The position numbers and the translations under genes were made by a program. A model generated the notes under the pieces. The model saw only the letters and a list, made by a program, of their open reading frames with translations. It did no database searches and had not been told where the DNA came from. From assembly GCA_036852015.1 (NCBI GenBank), contig JAANDG010000035.1, positions 1-64,000 on the forward strand: a DNA stretch of 64,000 nt. Direction: 5' to 3'. The number at the start of each line of letters is the position of its first letter. Position 1 is the first letter of the stretch. Origin of the DNA: Pelodera strongyloides. Its lineage: Eukaryota > Nematoda > Chromadorea > Rhabditida > Rhabditidae. Of the stretch, positions 1 to 12,752 are shown one piece after another.

Positions 1-254
1 ATTTAGAGGCCTCTTGGCGACCAAAATGCATAGAAAACAGTCAGTCAGCAAGTGGTTTAGTTTGGCTCGCGGTCACCGGTAGTTTTCGGTATGTCGTTAT
101 CGTTATACACAACTATACGTCTATGACATTCGATCATTTCAAAATTGCTCATTTTCATGACTTCTGTAAATTTATTTGCCAGGGAGCTGTAGTTTTCATG
201 AGACATTGCCAGAGACCTCTTGTTGTTGTATTATAACTGCCCTATAGCTGTAGC

Positions 255-505
255 AGATGACAAATTGCTCGACGCCTCCTGGCTTTTCCCTGCTCAATGG
301 GCCAGGCACGGGCGATGGCTGCGCGAGGGGTGCGCGGGCCATTAAACGTGGGCCTAGAACGCAGAGGCCCACCGACGTAGTTTCCTCAGCGTAGCCCAAG
401 AGGTCGAGCACTTTGTCATCAACAACTCCCTCTGCGGAACATGTCATAAGCAACTTTGAAACTGTATGGCACCACCATTGAATAAAGGTGTACGCTCTTG
501 AACCG
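255..505 (-). repeat. Dispersed repeat H, inverted copy upstream of VPS16
   Basis: Reverse complement carries TTCAAGAGCGTACACCTTTA, GCTTATGACATGTTCCGCAG and GACAAAGTGCTCGACC, matching the copy at 10812. The 85-aa open frame here (453-196, -) overlaps the repeat and is probably not a gene. Confidence 0.6.
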
Positions 506-669
506 TAAATAGATTTTAGATTTTTAACTCATTACATAAATAATATATTGAGAGTTATTTCATGCATACTATACCTACCACGACCGATTTCTTCATCAAT
601 ACTTTGTCATACATAGTCAAGATATTGCATTGTGAGATTCCTAGAGGCGGCTTTGAAAGCTTTGAACTA

Positions 670-851
670 TTAAAGCGAAATACCGGCCGGTTTTTGAAAC
701 GCATCGGGTACAACTGAATTCTTACGTATTTATGCTAATTTGCTCGAATTTAGCTCGATGTTTTATTCTAATTTACGTTCATTTGCATAGGCTGCATAAG
801 AATATTGGTGTACTCGATGTGTTTCAAAAACCGGCTGGTATTTCGCTTTAA
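670..851. repeat. TIR element, family B copy 1
   Basis: Begins TTAAAGCGAAATACCGGCCG and ends with the inverted form ending GGTATTTCGCTTTAA. The two arms are about 45 bp and flanked by TTAA. It lies upstream of VPS16. Other copies are at 40889, 44644, 51213 and 54784. No coding capacity. Confidence 0.85.
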
Positions 852-1540
852 CAAAGAACTCGAAATTAATACAAAGCGTGCATTTCATCTAGAAAAAAAA
901 CAGTCAATTTGCACTACCTCCCCTCGTTTATTATTTTCTTTTTATGTTCTACCTCAGGGTTTTCGCTTGTCCGTGTATGCGTTTACTTTTTCGTTTGTAT
1001 GAATAAAACACTATTTTTCATTTGTTCGATTGTTTTTGATTGATGTAAAAATATACCGTAACGATCCACAGTGGGTGTGGTCTGTCAGACGAATACCGTA
1101 ATCTACGCAGTTTTCGCAGGGTGAGCGTTGCGGGACATCTTATAAACTCGATTTTTTGGAAGCCATTTTCCGGCATTTTTTGCGCCGGCGGCGGCGGATG
1201 CTCAATTCTCGCCGCATTGCGTTGTTGTTCATATTTTATTCTTGTTTGACACAGTTACCGTTTTTTGCCATCACAGTTTCCAATCGTGCTGTAAAGGTAA
1301 TACGCCAGTAAGCTGATATAGCATTATCAACAAGGTAACATTAAAGAAAGAAAGGTAAATCAATTAAGAAATGACACGGTTCATCTAACTGGTCCCTTCT
1401 TTCCGTGCATTAGAGAGTAAAGCTTCCAATTTGGATCTTTTTGTTCCTTTGTGTTTTGGTTCAGTATGTTCTTGACTTCGTTTTCTGTACTTAGCAATTA
1501 TCATATCATGGAAATCTTCTTATAAAATGATTTTAGTAAT

Positions 1541-4500
1541 ATGGTTGTCGAAGCAGAGGAACCGAATCCTTCCTCTAATTGGATTTCTCTGGGCCCTCGA
1601 GTGAAGCTGAAGTAAGTAGCGCGTTACTTCGCAATTTTGTGTCAATCTTTCCAATACTGTGTTCCTACTCTTCAACAGTCAACGTAGGAGATCAATCAGT
1701 AAGGCCTTCCTAATCTATGAAAGTGGTTCAAAATTTGTTGTTGTTGTGGGGAAATATTCACATAAACGTAGTTTGCTGGGGGGTTTAGTAGGGTTCCCGT
1801 CCTATGACCTATCCAGTGACGTACCCAGAGACCGTATTCACCAACACACAGGGAGCCCTCACTAGGCTTACGAGCGATCTGAATCTCTTCTGCTCTTGTT
1901 CTCGCACTGTCTACGTACTATTTAGCTCCCTAGGGAGGCGAGGGGGAGGGAGGGCTCCCTGCGTGTTGGTGAATACGGCCTCTGATTCATCTGCTAAATT
2001 AAGCCCTGCCGATCCTAGCCTGGAATTGTTGGGCCAGCTAGTTATATATAGTTTATTGATCATATATATATCAAAAAAAGACACACATAATCAAATGGAT
2101 ACCCTAAGACGAACATGCTTCACAACAGCTAGTTGCGTTGTTATTTGATATCTTTATTCAGGTTTGATCCGGTCTACAATGAAATCGAGCACATGGATTT
2201 GAAGAATGCCATACACTTCAGCGCATGTTCATTTGGCGGCCCAATTGGTATATTTATTCATAGATTACGTGAACAAATAGTTTCATAATATTAATGAATA
2301 TTATGAACGTACCCTTTAGAAAGGCGATCCCCATCTGTTCGTATGTGAAATTCTACGGTAGAAGAACAACCAACACCCGTATATACCCAATTCGCTGTAT
2401 TGGCCCAATACAGTTTCTAGTTATTGCTGATTCTGCAGCCTAGCCGTACTAAACGTCTATTTAGCTCTGGCACGATCTCTCAGTGACTCATCATGGAAAG
2501 TTTCCCTGAAAACATCGGCAGGCCATCCAATGTGTAAGGATCTACAGAGAGGTTGGAGTTTTTTGTTGTTGCAATTATTGATTTTTTTGATAGTCCTTCG
2601 AGCAACACGTCAACCGGGCATTTCTACCGTCCGGATATCTGATTTTAAAGTCGCGTTGTCAAGGTGACACGTGTGCAAGTGGAGAAATAGAATACGCTTC
2701 ACAAAACACTATACCGCTTTAAAATTAGTTTTTTTTTGTCTTTTAGGAGACATAGTAGGCATGGAGTGGACCCGTGGTCAACGTCTCGTGATATTGGATC
2801 GCCGTGGCTGTGTGAGCACTTTCACTGCAACCGGAAGGGCGGAGGGCTCCTTTTACTTGGCCAAGGTAATACTTTTTTCAGAGTACCGCACCGCTTTAAA
2901 TCAATGATTCTGTGCGCAACAATGCGTAACTTTTACGTTTGTGCTCTTTTCCAGGATGTTCGAGAGGTGCGTGAATTCCGTTGCTTCCACCATGGTACCA
3001 GGGATTCTGGCTTGGCCGTGCTCGACGATCAACAGAGGATATTTGTAGTGAATACTGTTACCGAGCCGATACCGTGGACTATGCATACTCGTAAGTTAGA
3101 ACTGTAGACTGTAGACTTCTTGACCCCTATAGGACAGCTTGGCGGTTTGGCCTGCTGCGAAAAATGTGGCGTGGACCGGTCCAATCACGCGCGACTTGTA
3201 ACAAGCGCTCTCCTGTTTTGCCGCGGAAATCTTTTTGATAAATAATAAGTAACCTAGCACAACTAAATGTTACGGTCACTAAGCCACACAGACGAGTGGT
3301 CACGTCCAACTACGCACTGGCTTTATGCTGTGTTATTTATGTTGTTTTAAACCTTCTATCTCGGATGTTATTAGTTATTTTCGTATTTCAGCCAGCAAAG
3401 ACCCTCCGACTGCTTGGACAGCGATCCATCCCCAACTGCTTACGTCTATTGTGTTGGTGAATGGAACGACGTTTTATCTGGGACACCAAGGAGAGCCGGT
3501 TCAAGTAGTGGTTAGTGAATTTGTATTAAGTACTCGTAGAAAAGTTTTGTGGTGCTCATTTGAATACAACGTAAAACGTTGGTGTTATGTAGAAAAAAAC
3601 AGGTGCGCCTACTTGTCGCGGCGCACCTCGCATGCTTCAGACTGATAGTCCTTTCATGAGAGCCTGGCCAAGGAGGGGCGTAGTCACCGCACACGTTTGA
3701 TCAGGGTTCTTTATTGATTTTCTTTTGCCCCAGACACAGACTCTAGCCGCGTGCAACACCTGGGTTTCATAAGTGTACTTTATTGAAGGATACCCCGTGG
3801 GCCGAGAATGATGGACAGTATGTGCGTTTGAGTCCGAATTGGGAGCACTCCAGATTTGCCGTGTACCACTCGTCGAGAATTATCCAGGTGACTCATTGTG
3901 ACTGTTTGTTCTTATATTTGTTAGTATAGCCGAAGATGCGGGTTCGACCCCAGTTCGTCAAAAACCCCAATTTTTCGTTTGCAACCAAAATTCATTTGTT
4001 AGTTTGTGTTGGTATAGGTCGCACTCACATTCAACCAACGCATTACTCGTTGTTTTCTTGCGTTGTGGCGAGTCTTGCGATTTCCAATGCTACGCAACAC
4101 AATCAGATGCGTGATGTGGATGTGCTCCTTTGACTTTACGCAAGCCTGGTTGAATACAATGTTAAAAGCTTATGACTTGTTCCGCAAGTTTTGGAGCAGA
4201 GCGAAGACTACGAGTTCCATATGTATGCTCGTGCTCGGTCTTTCGAGCTAGGATTAAGGTTAGTAGGGTTCGTCATATATCGTTGCCTTTTTAGGTGATC
4301 TCGCTTGACCTCAGCAAACTGTATCAAACAATCCGAGTGCCCGGTGAACAGTCGATCTATCGCCTTGGATGGGTGGGATTTGATGCCATTTTCCTCCAAA
4401 GGACACCGAATTTTGTGCAGTTCTTCCCGGCCGATTCCTCTGGTAGCGATGCGGTTCATGAGTGAGTTTCCTTATTTTAAAGCGGTATGGCACATGGGTT

Positions 4501-7500
4501 TGGAACGGCTGGTCTTGGAAACTGTGTTCCGGTACCTCGGGGTCTGGTTTACCGGTATACACTTCACAATCCGTATGTCTGTATGTCATACCGCTTTAAT
4601 ACGGTGGACATTTTTTGTAGGCAGTTCAGTATCTGCTACGCAAAAGTTTTTTTTTTTAGAAATTCCATCTGCAAACCAATGCGTAAAATTACTATCAAAC
4701 TAACGAGCAATCCTGATTGGCTTTTGGGCTTTTACCATTGCCATCTGTAATTGGAAATAGTTTAGTGTCCTTATAAATTCCACATTTGAGATTCCATTGT
4801 GATTTCGTGCAAATTGGCGTTGAACCGGATGGCGTGAAGATATTCACGAATGATTCGCTGCAGTATGTCTCCCCAGTGTCTGGTTAGTGTTTTTTTTCTT
4901 CAATATTTTATTTCACCATGTTCTTGATTAGTTAATTGTTGGAGCTAAACGTTGTTTTTCCAACATTTTCGAGTATGGGCTCTTTTTCGTCGGTCAGTTC
5001 TTCTTCTTGTTCCTAATTAATAATCAACGTTGATTCAATTTATTTGTATATCTAAAAAAAAATACAGGGGACTCATAGTGTAAAGCGGTTTGACAAGTGG
5101 TTTCTGTAATGTATATTGAACGGCCGGCATGCGCATGTATTTCACGCAAACTTTTCGGTGCAGAATGGGATAAGTGTTGCATAAAATGCAGTTGACCAGT
5201 ATAATGTTCAAAACAACGTCATCATTTCGCTTTAATCATGTTTTTCTTTTTAGACAGTGAAAACCGTGTGTTGGGCGTGGCCGTGCTCACTGATGGACTC
5301 TTCCTTTATGAGGCTTCACAATTAGCTGAAAAGGAGCAGAGCACAAAGGCATACGAGTATATGCTGAATGTGAAGGAGATGAACAAGTAAGCTTGTAACT
5401 TGTGCTTGTACGCTTTATGATTACTGACGTGACGCGACTGACGCCTTTCTTCTGTTAATTCTTTTGCGCAAAGTATGAACGAACGTTTGTTTTCTCTCAG
5501 ACTTCGTTTTTTTTTCGTTCAGGGCAATTGCACAGTGTCTAGATGCGGCGCGCCATGTTACTCAGCCCAGACTTCAAAAGGCGCTGTTAAAGGTTAGTTT
5601 TTTTTCTCCGTGTTCTTTGATTATTATGGTCCCGTAGTAGTCCGAAGTAGTCCAAAATTTTCCAGTATTCATTATAAAACCGCGTGTCGACGTGTCTTCC
5701 CGCTTAACACCTCACATATCAAAATCACGCGACGTACCGCTTTAACTGTCCCGACCTTGTCAGTGAGGCATAATGTAATAGTCCGGTTTAGGCAGCCCAT
5801 TTTGGTGTCCCTTTTACCTCAACTTTCGACTCGTCGTCACTGGTCAGTGTGATTCGAAATCTCCGCATTCTGAATGAGGTACGGCGGACCCGCACTGGAG
5901 TTGCTATAACATATCAACAGTAAGAATTTGCGTCTTTTCGTTATCTTTTATTAGAATGTATAGTTAACTCAATGCTCGCCGATGAATTTGTTACAATCAC
6001 TAAACAAAGTACGGGGTGAGACCCATGCGAATTAATGAAGCGCAATTCAGAGGCCGTATTCACCACTCCGTTTACCCCTGGAGAAAACAGTCTCTCGGGA
6101 AAAATTTACCTAGAAAGCGAGATTATGTCACAAAATTTGCATTCACCACTCACTCTCCTTCCCGAAAAATGCGTTCCAAAAGTTTTGTCTCTAGAGAAAT
6201 GTTTACCCAGGAGTGGTGAATACGGCCTCAGCATTACATATGTTATGTTGTCAGTGAGTAGCACAGGATTCACTCGTGATTTTACTTTATGACGGGGAGT
6301 TTCATACCAAGGAACTACTCTTACCCCTGCCCTTATAACTGATGAGGTCGAAGCTCTTGAATTTTCCAACAACCTTTTGCAGGCTCGAGCTATTATCCAC
6401 CAAATCGCTTGTGAATCGTCTCGTCGACTTGCAGGCCTACGGGGTGGCGGTGAGAGTGAGCAGTCTCACCGAAGACATGCAACAGGAGGGAGTGGATGCT
6501 GTCATATTGGCTTGGGTAAGAAGTCGGAAAACTTAAGGATTCGATAATGATAAGTAAAGCTACTGACAGCGATTATGAACGGGTAAGGTTTGAATAATAT
6601 AGGAACAATTAGTGGAATGCTCACATTTCTAATTCTTAAAATTCCCTCTTGCTGTATGTCAATGAATCTCACCGGTGTGGATACTATCCAGGGCATAAAA
6701 CTCGTCGGGAAAAGCTCAAAACCACCATCCAAAATATGTAGTGTTTCCGAAACTGATTTCTGATTTTCTCTATACGTAATATTCTACTCCCGACGGTGGT
6801 ATGACTGCGAGCTCAATACCACCGTCTAAATTTATGCAATATGCTAATTCGGATGGTGGTTTCGTCGGTCAGAGTGTCAACGAGTTCATGCCATGATACT
6901 ATCATACTGCCATTGGTATATAAGACAAAGATTTGTCGGTTCGATAAATAGAGCTGAAACCAAGAAGGCTAATTGATTCACCGTTGTCAGGTGCGTTCAA
7001 CACTGGAAACGGCGGCTGCGAATCCCACCACTGCTGACGTGGAACTTCTTGACAGTATCATTGCCGCCAAGTTCAAGCAATTCCCGCATGTCTCGTTTGC
7101 AGGTCAGTATATTTAAGCGGTATGTGTCTTGTGTCATACCGGCGGTATGACACGTGGTTTTGAAATATGCTGAACGAGTGTATTCCCGTGTGTTATGTCA
7201 ATTTCTGTGCCATAGTTCCATTTTGTATCTTGTACCGGCGACTTGTCTGGGTTGGATTTGGATGTGTTGTACACGGGAATTATGATCTCCTTTTAGGTGC
7301 ATGGCCTTTGGTAAGCTTTTGGACACACTTTTTTTGTTCAGTAAGGCTTATTATTTATAACCACTTTAGATGCGGCTAAGAAAGCGATCGACGCGCGACT
7401 CCCTCGTCTGGCTAGACTATTAATTGCCCGGGAAACTGACGAGGAACGGCAGGTTGGTGCTTTCTATTATCTGTTGCCTAGCGCCGTAGCGCAGTGGTAC

Positions 7501-10500
7501 TACTCTAGATGTTGGTGTGAAGACCAGTTGGTTCGAATCCGCATGCCGCCTATGATTTATGGCCGGGCATGCTGCCACCACTAACACATTTACCACTGTG
7601 TTACTAAGTTTGCAATGTAAACGAGGCACTTCAAACGTTCAAACTGCCTTTGGAATTTTGCTTCGTGTTTATATGCCCGCCTGTGTCTGTTGCTACACTG
7701 CCCAGCCCTAACGAACAATGTGCAGTACATATAAGTTGAATATGTTTCAAAACCGCTTGCTGTACCGCTTAAACTCCCATCCTCTAGGTGGAAGTGCTCT
7801 TGCGATTACACGACGTTGGTGATGCACTGAAACTGGCTGCACAATCACAGAGGCCAGGTCTGTGTCAACTTAGTTTAATAGTTTTTTTTCCACTAACTTT
7901 GGTTTGGTTTCGCTGTTCACAGAAATACCCATGGTATCTTACTACTTCATATTTTCCCTATGATTTGAGACTTGAGACGACAGTTGCAGCTAGATTTACA
8001 CAGCCACCATTAGGTACGTATATGTTTTTGGGAACTAATTATATAAGATAACATTAAATCATTGTTTCAGAATTGATGCATATTGTCATCCGTCATTTGA
8101 TTGCCACTAAACAGAAAAGTCAGTACGAGTTGGAGATACAGAAGATTCCACAGGTTTGTGGTTGTATGTGTGGTGTGATTTTTTCCTTTTGTTTTAATAG
8201 TTTATTTTATCACATAGCAATAGCACATGAGGAAAGACTTGTAAAACGTCTCATGCTGACCAGAGGCCGAACACGCACTACGGCGTGTTTCATACACTTA
8301 ACTTAATATAACGCGAATCGTATAAAAAAACGACTTTTTTGCTTTCCTAGCTTGAATGATGTTTTTGTCTTGGGTGTAATTTTACTCGCACTATTTCTGG
8401 GCCAGACCTTTGTGTTTCGTCTTTTATTCGTTCTATCCATTAGTTATTGCGAACAGTTTGTTACCTCTGATTCTGATACTCTCAGACTACAGTACCAGTC
8501 ACAACTTGTAACTGGTTCTGTAGAGTATCGTATCAAAAATAACATATTGTCCGAAATTACTAGCGGATAGAACGGAAAGTCACAAACATTTGCTGTGAAC
8601 CGTAAACGGTTTGTCATAACACAGTTTGATCTGTTTGGAGTACATCCGAACCCCGCACTTTTCAGTTTCCACTCGAATTGTGCTTTAGATGTAGAAGTAA
8701 TATTTTGTTTTCAGGCGCGATGTCTCTATGCCGAATACGTTACACAGGAGCGAGGTGGTGCGCTGGGTGGTAGTGGTGCAAAGATGCTGGCTCTATTGGA
8801 ACAGGGCTCTGACTTTGACAGGAAGCTCATCTTTCACCTCGACGCCGCATGCCAGGCGGATCCGGCATTGGCGGTGAGTTTTCTGTTTTTGTTTCATTTT
8901 CAGATTAGGAACTTGGAGGGGAGGCTAGAAGGTACGTTAAATGCATGGTCAACGGGGACCTGAACTATGCGTGCCGTGCGCGTGCCTGACTGAAATACAG
9001 ATCCGGAAATACACGGTCTCATTTATTTAGTGTGATTAGACTTTAGAATTTGAAAGAGGTCATGGACGCAAGAGGAAGAAGGAAAACGTGAGATGAGATA
9101 ACATAGAACGAATGGTAAAAACAGTATTTCCAGAGAATAATTAGAATAATTGATAAACTTTTATTTGTTTAGTACGATGAGCACGCGGCCTCTCTCCGGA
9201 AAGCAAAGGAAGCGGCAGGACAATTAAAGGTTTGTTCGTTTGTTGGAATTCGTTTGTGTATACGCTGCTTTACAAAACTTTAATTTGTATGTGAGTAGGC
9301 TTGTTTCTTTGTTTCTGGTTATGGAGGCAAACGGGCAGGCAGGCTGGCGAACGTGTATTTTTATTTTTATGCGAATTTTGGCCACTAAGCTAAACTTATA
9401 CCAATCTTCAATTGTTCAAGTATATTGTTTTTACTTTATTGCACTATGTGGTAATTAACCACTAATTAATAAACAGATTAGTCACTATTCAATTGATCAC
9501 TAATTAATATTTCTACCTTTTACTTCAGGACCCGGCTTTGAATGACTTGCTGACAATGGCTGTGCAACAAGTTTCCGCCGACTGGAATGTGAATACGATC
9601 AGGGAACAGGTGTGCAGAATGCTCTTTTTATCAGTTTCCAGATTTGTGCATTGTAGGCGCTTGATGCTTCTTAAAGCGGTATGACATGTGGTTTTGATGG
9701 ATACTCGACATTTCCGTGTCGACTTTCGACGCCACCATTTCCTGTACGAATGTACGCATCTGGACATTTTCGGCACACCGTAGAAAGTAGAACACTATTA
9801 GCAATACATTTTCATTTGGCAAAGTTTTCAAGACCACATGCCATTGCCATACAGCTTTGAAACTTTGAAGCCTTATTTGGTGAAATGTTATGTTATGTAA
9901 ATCGCGTTATTTCTAGGTGATTAACAACGCGTTCAATACGACCCTGGTTCAGCAGTTGAAGTCCACGTACAAGCTGACGGAGAAGCAGTGAGTTTTGGAG
10001 CTTTGCATTTGCGTAATTCTTGTCGTAATTTTTGCAACGAGATAACATCATCAGACCGAGTGGATGCAGAATGCCGATATACGGTACGTCCGAGATAATT
10101 AGCTTTAATATTCACGATAATTGTCTTAACTTTACCTTATGGTTCTTAGAAGATGTCGTAAGAAAAAGAAAACTAAATTGCAGAATTTGGCTGTGGACGA
10201 TCGAGGGTCTCGCCAAGAATGATCGATGGGAGCAGCTCTTTGATATGACGAAGAAGAAGCCGCCCGTTGGATATGTGGTTAGTTTTTAAAGTGATATGGC
10301 ACGTGGTTTGGTTTTTCTCCAAACCGTGTGCCATAGAATTGTATGCAAATTGTTGGAGTATTGTATGCAAATTCTGGTCCATTCTGTTTCGGAACTTCAG
10401 AGCCGGGCACGTGGTAGTTGGGAATTGCGGTGTTTGTTTCGTATACACTTTGTGGTTGGTTATCGACTCTATTGTTGTTGTAATTGTTATTACTACTACT

Positions 10501-11434
10501 ATTATTATTATTATTATTCAGCCCTTCTTGAAAGCATGTCTCAAGTACAACCGAAGGCAGGAATGCGACCGCTATATGGGCAAAATCAACGTTTATCCCG
10601 AATTGGTTCAGGCACACCTACTGTTTGGGTGGGTTGCGTTTTATGTTTTCCATTTTTTTATCTGTAATTAGTGGTTGTTTGTTGATTGATTGTGTTGATT
10701 GATTGTCTAGCTTCAACGAGCAAGCGTCGCAGCTGAGCTTATCGCCGGCGAAATTTGCATGTCGGCTCGCTAACCACCAGCTTTTAAAAAAAATTAAAAT
10801 TTGTTTTACGCTTCAAGAGCGTGCACCTTTATTCAAGGGTGAAAATACAGATTCAATGCTTGCTTATGACATGTTCCGCAGAGGTCCTGAGCAGTAGGCG
10901 ACGAGTTCCAGATAACAAATTGCTCGACGTCTTCGGGCTAGGGCTTTTCGTTTTACACTCGTGTCATTGTCAGTTGTCATTGATAATTGATTGAACTTCA
11001 CCTGCATTTGGAGCAGTTTGACCACCGGGTGCCTTAAAGCCGTATTGTAGCTACTTGGGGGGAATTTGCATATGATACGCATATCCTACGTAAATTTGGC
11101 GCCGGAAGCCTGCCGGACGGGCACCAAATTTGCACAGGATATGCGTACCATATGAAAATTTTCCAAGCTAGGTACAATACGGCTTTAAAGCTGTCGCCAG
11201 TCCTCCTCACCATCTTGCTTTGCATTTGCAAGGCCCCTCCACCGTTGATCTATTATCATCGTTTGTTTTCTTAGTTGTCCTTCACCGATTGTGTTCCTTT
11301 ACAGAGATTTCGTTGCCGCCGCCAAATTGGCGTTCGATCGTCGTGACGCGGAGATGCTGAATAAGATACACATGAAGTCGCACAAGAACCGGCAACAGTA
11401 CCAGAAGGTCGGACAGTTGGTCATGGCTTTGTAG
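1541..11434 (+). CDS. VPS16: VPS16, HOPS/CORVET tethering-complex subunit (25 exons)
   Basis: Vps16 is a core subunit of the class C Vps complex (HOPS and CORVET), which tethers endosomes, lysosomes or vacuoles before SNARE fusion. Exons: 1541-1611, 2162-2247, 2320-2340, 2465-2551, 2747-2865, 2955-3090, 3392-3510, 3789-3887, 4295-4461, 4791-4882, 5254-5386, 5523-5592, 5792-5919, 6383-6515, 6991-7102, 7370-7452, 7788-7857, 8071-8153, 8715-8873, 9173-9229, 9529-9609, 9917-9987, 10184-10277, 10522-10628, 11305-11434. They sum to 2508 nt in one open frame (835 aa), close to the animal protein (about 840 aa). The N-terminal half is the beta-propeller (GGPI near residue 50). The C-terminal half is alpha-solenoid, with Vps16-typical stretches such as IEGLAKNDRWEQLF and KKPPVGYV. 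The start is the first ATG after an acceptor-like TTTTAG at about 1536. Exons 3 (21 nt), 4 and 8 are the least certain; they were chosen because phase and family alignment agree. Introns carry several TIR elements. Confidence 0.93.
1829..1981. repeat. TIR element, family C' in VPS16 intron 1
   Basis: Left CCGTATTCACCAACACACAG and GGAGCCCTC, right inverse CTCCCTGCGTGTTGGTGAAT. Related copies at 14946 and 24284. Confidence 0.8.
3926..3998 (+). repeat. tRNA-like SINE fragment in VPS16 intron 8
   Basis: Has a box-B-like GGGTTCGACCCC followed by AAAACCCCAATTTTTCGTTT; the same tail follows the tRNA-like sequence at 45720. Confidence 0.55.
4477..4599. repeat. TIR element, family A in VPS16 intron 9
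   Basis: Left TTAAAGCGGTATGGCACATG, right inverse ending GTCATACCGCTTTAA. The element starts about 15 bases after the donor site. Confidence 0.8.
5080..5235. repeat. TIR element, family A (diverged) in VPS16 intron 10
   Basis: Left TAAAGCGGTTTGACAAGTGG, right weak inverse ending CATTTCGCTTTAA, immediately upstream of the acceptor tract of exon 11. Confidence 0.55.
6051..6228. repeat. TIR element, family C in VPS16 intron 13
   Basis: Left AGGCCGTATTCACCACTCCG, right inverse GAGTGGTGAATACGGCCT; flanked on both sides by CAG, a likely 3-bp target duplication. Confidence 0.8.
7479..7567 (+). repeat. tRNA-like (Pol III box A/B) sequence in VPS16 intron 16
   Basis: Box A TAGCGCAGTGG at 7487-7497 and box B GGTTCGAATCC at 7530-7540, 33 bp apart. 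No cloverleaf with a paired anticodon arm, so it looks like a tRNA-derived SINE head, not a working tRNA. Confidence 0.5.
9671..9858. repeat. TIR element, family A in VPS16 intron 21
   Basis: Left TTAAAGCGGTATGACATGTG; right ACCACATGCCATTGCCATAC then AGCTTT. Diverged arms. Confidence 0.7.
10487..10521. repeat. ACT/ATT microsatellite forming the acceptor tract of VPS16 exon 24
   Basis: TACTACTACT followed by ATTATTATT up to the CAG acceptor at 10519-10521. Length change here could affect splicing. Confidence 0.8.
10812..10945 (+). repeat. Dispersed repeat H, copy in VPS16 intron 24
   Basis: Contains TTCAAGAGCGTGCACCTTTA, GCTTATGACATGTTCCGCAG and a downstream ACAAATTGCTCGACG. The same order of segments occurs inverted at about 255-505. 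Confidence 0.65.
11034..11188. repeat. TIR element, family I in VPS16 intron 24
   Basis: Left TTAAAGCCGTATTGTAGCTA, right GGTACAATACGGCTTTAA; TTAA on both sides. Arms of about 60 bp with an inner palindrome around TTTGCATATGATACGCATAT. Same flank type as family A but a different body. Confidence 0.8.
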
Positions 11435-12752
11435 TTTGTAGTTTGTTATTATATTGTAGTTTCGTGCCTTTGCAAATTTATGACAGTAGAGTTATTACAT
11501 AGTATAGTATTGCTTGTTGGCTTTATGCAAGTGTATTTTCCTGCTTGAAGTTTCGCTTTTGAAATTACGATCGTGATTTTTATAATATCATGTACGGAAC
11601 GGTTGTGCCAGAGTTCCTAGTGTATAGGTCTATGAATATGTTATTTTATTTAAAGCGGTAAGACACGTGGTTCTTGAGACGTATGATCGACAACTGGCTT
11701 CCCATGTATTATTTGTGAATCACACATAATACAGTGCGAATCACTCACTGGTCTGGTGATTCGCATCCATCAAAGAATGGCGCGCAATTTACATATAATA
11801 CATGGGAAATGGGAATTTGGGAATTCAGTTGTCCGGTACAAGTATAGAAACCACGTGTCATACCCCTTTAAGTTGTGCGTCTTATTTGTATTGGCTAATG
11901 CCATTTCTGCTGTCGTTTGCCCAATGAAGAATTACCAAATACAAATTAGGTTGTACTATGTAATATGCGGTAGTTGGTTGCCATTATCGATAATTTGGTT
12001 TTATGATACTTAATCTCATGATACTGTTATTTCGGTGCTGTATACTGTAACTGCATTGTATTATCATCGGAAGTAGAATATTTATCTCTCTCTATATCAG
12101 ATTCAGAGAGTTCTTTATTTTTTTATCATCTCCGCAACGCTTTGCAATTGCGGCGACGAATTAAAGAATCAGTGTCGGGCCACGCACGACGGGGCGCCAA
12201 ATGTTTGCAGTCCAGGTACGGTACGTGCCGCTCCCCGAAGTGCTGCAATACTTTCACAGTTTTTTTTTAAATTATACTAGTATATAAATGTATTTTAGGT
12301 TGCCTTGTACATTATTTTACTGTCCTGTGCCTTCTCAAGCTGTGATAATTTGAAATATACTGTGTAGTAATAAATTATTGTTTTTTGTCTACTTCTTCTT
12401 TTGTATAGTGTGCGTCGTGTGCTTATAGTTCACAGAGAATGCTTCATGCTTATAGTTTGGTTATTGTTGTGTGGTTGTGATGAAGGTCTACTGTATTGTA
12501 CAAAAATTTCCTTGTAAGTTACGTAACATACAGTAAGTTAGTATGTTAAGAATTAGGGGTGTAAGGTCAGGCGGGATGATCCTTAGTTTATAAAATTAAA
12601 TAGTTCTTGAAATTTTCTTGCTTTCCTTGAATTTGATGAAAGTTCAGCGCACAGAACCTTAGTTGATCATGTTTATTCTAACTGAAGACTGAACCCGTAT
12701 CCTTTCGCCTGTGTTAACATTCACTATATGTATGTATAATGGTGTTTTAGGA
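11435..12752. other. VPS16 to crotonase A interval, no gene seen
   Basis: VPS16 3' region, then a family A TIR element (11650-11871), then AT-rich sequence. An acceptor-like TTTTAG ends 2 bases before the crotonase A start codon. Confidence 0.6.
11650..11871. repeat. TIR element, family A between VPS16 and the crotonase cluster
   Basis: Left TTAAAGCGGTAAGACACGTG, right AAACCACGTGTCATACCCCTTTAA-type inverse. Confidence 0.8.

Larger units (their letters stand above)
1..1540. other. Region upstream of VPS16, no gene seen
   Basis: Holds an inverted copy of repeat H (about 255-505) and a B-family TIR element (670-851). The rest is AT-rich with no supported exon. The TTTTAG at about 1531-1536 just before the VPS16 ATG is a possible splice acceptor. 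Confidence 0.6.

Noticed and set aside
3734..3763. Extra VPS16 micro-exon (TQTLAACNTW) followed by a 25-nt intron
   Set aside because: Phase fits, but the intron would be far shorter than all others, and the family alignment is better without it.
10296..10671. Overlapping frames on both strands around VPS16 exon 24
   Set aside because: They run through the ACT/ATT microsatellite and the family A arm; the true exon is 10522-10628.
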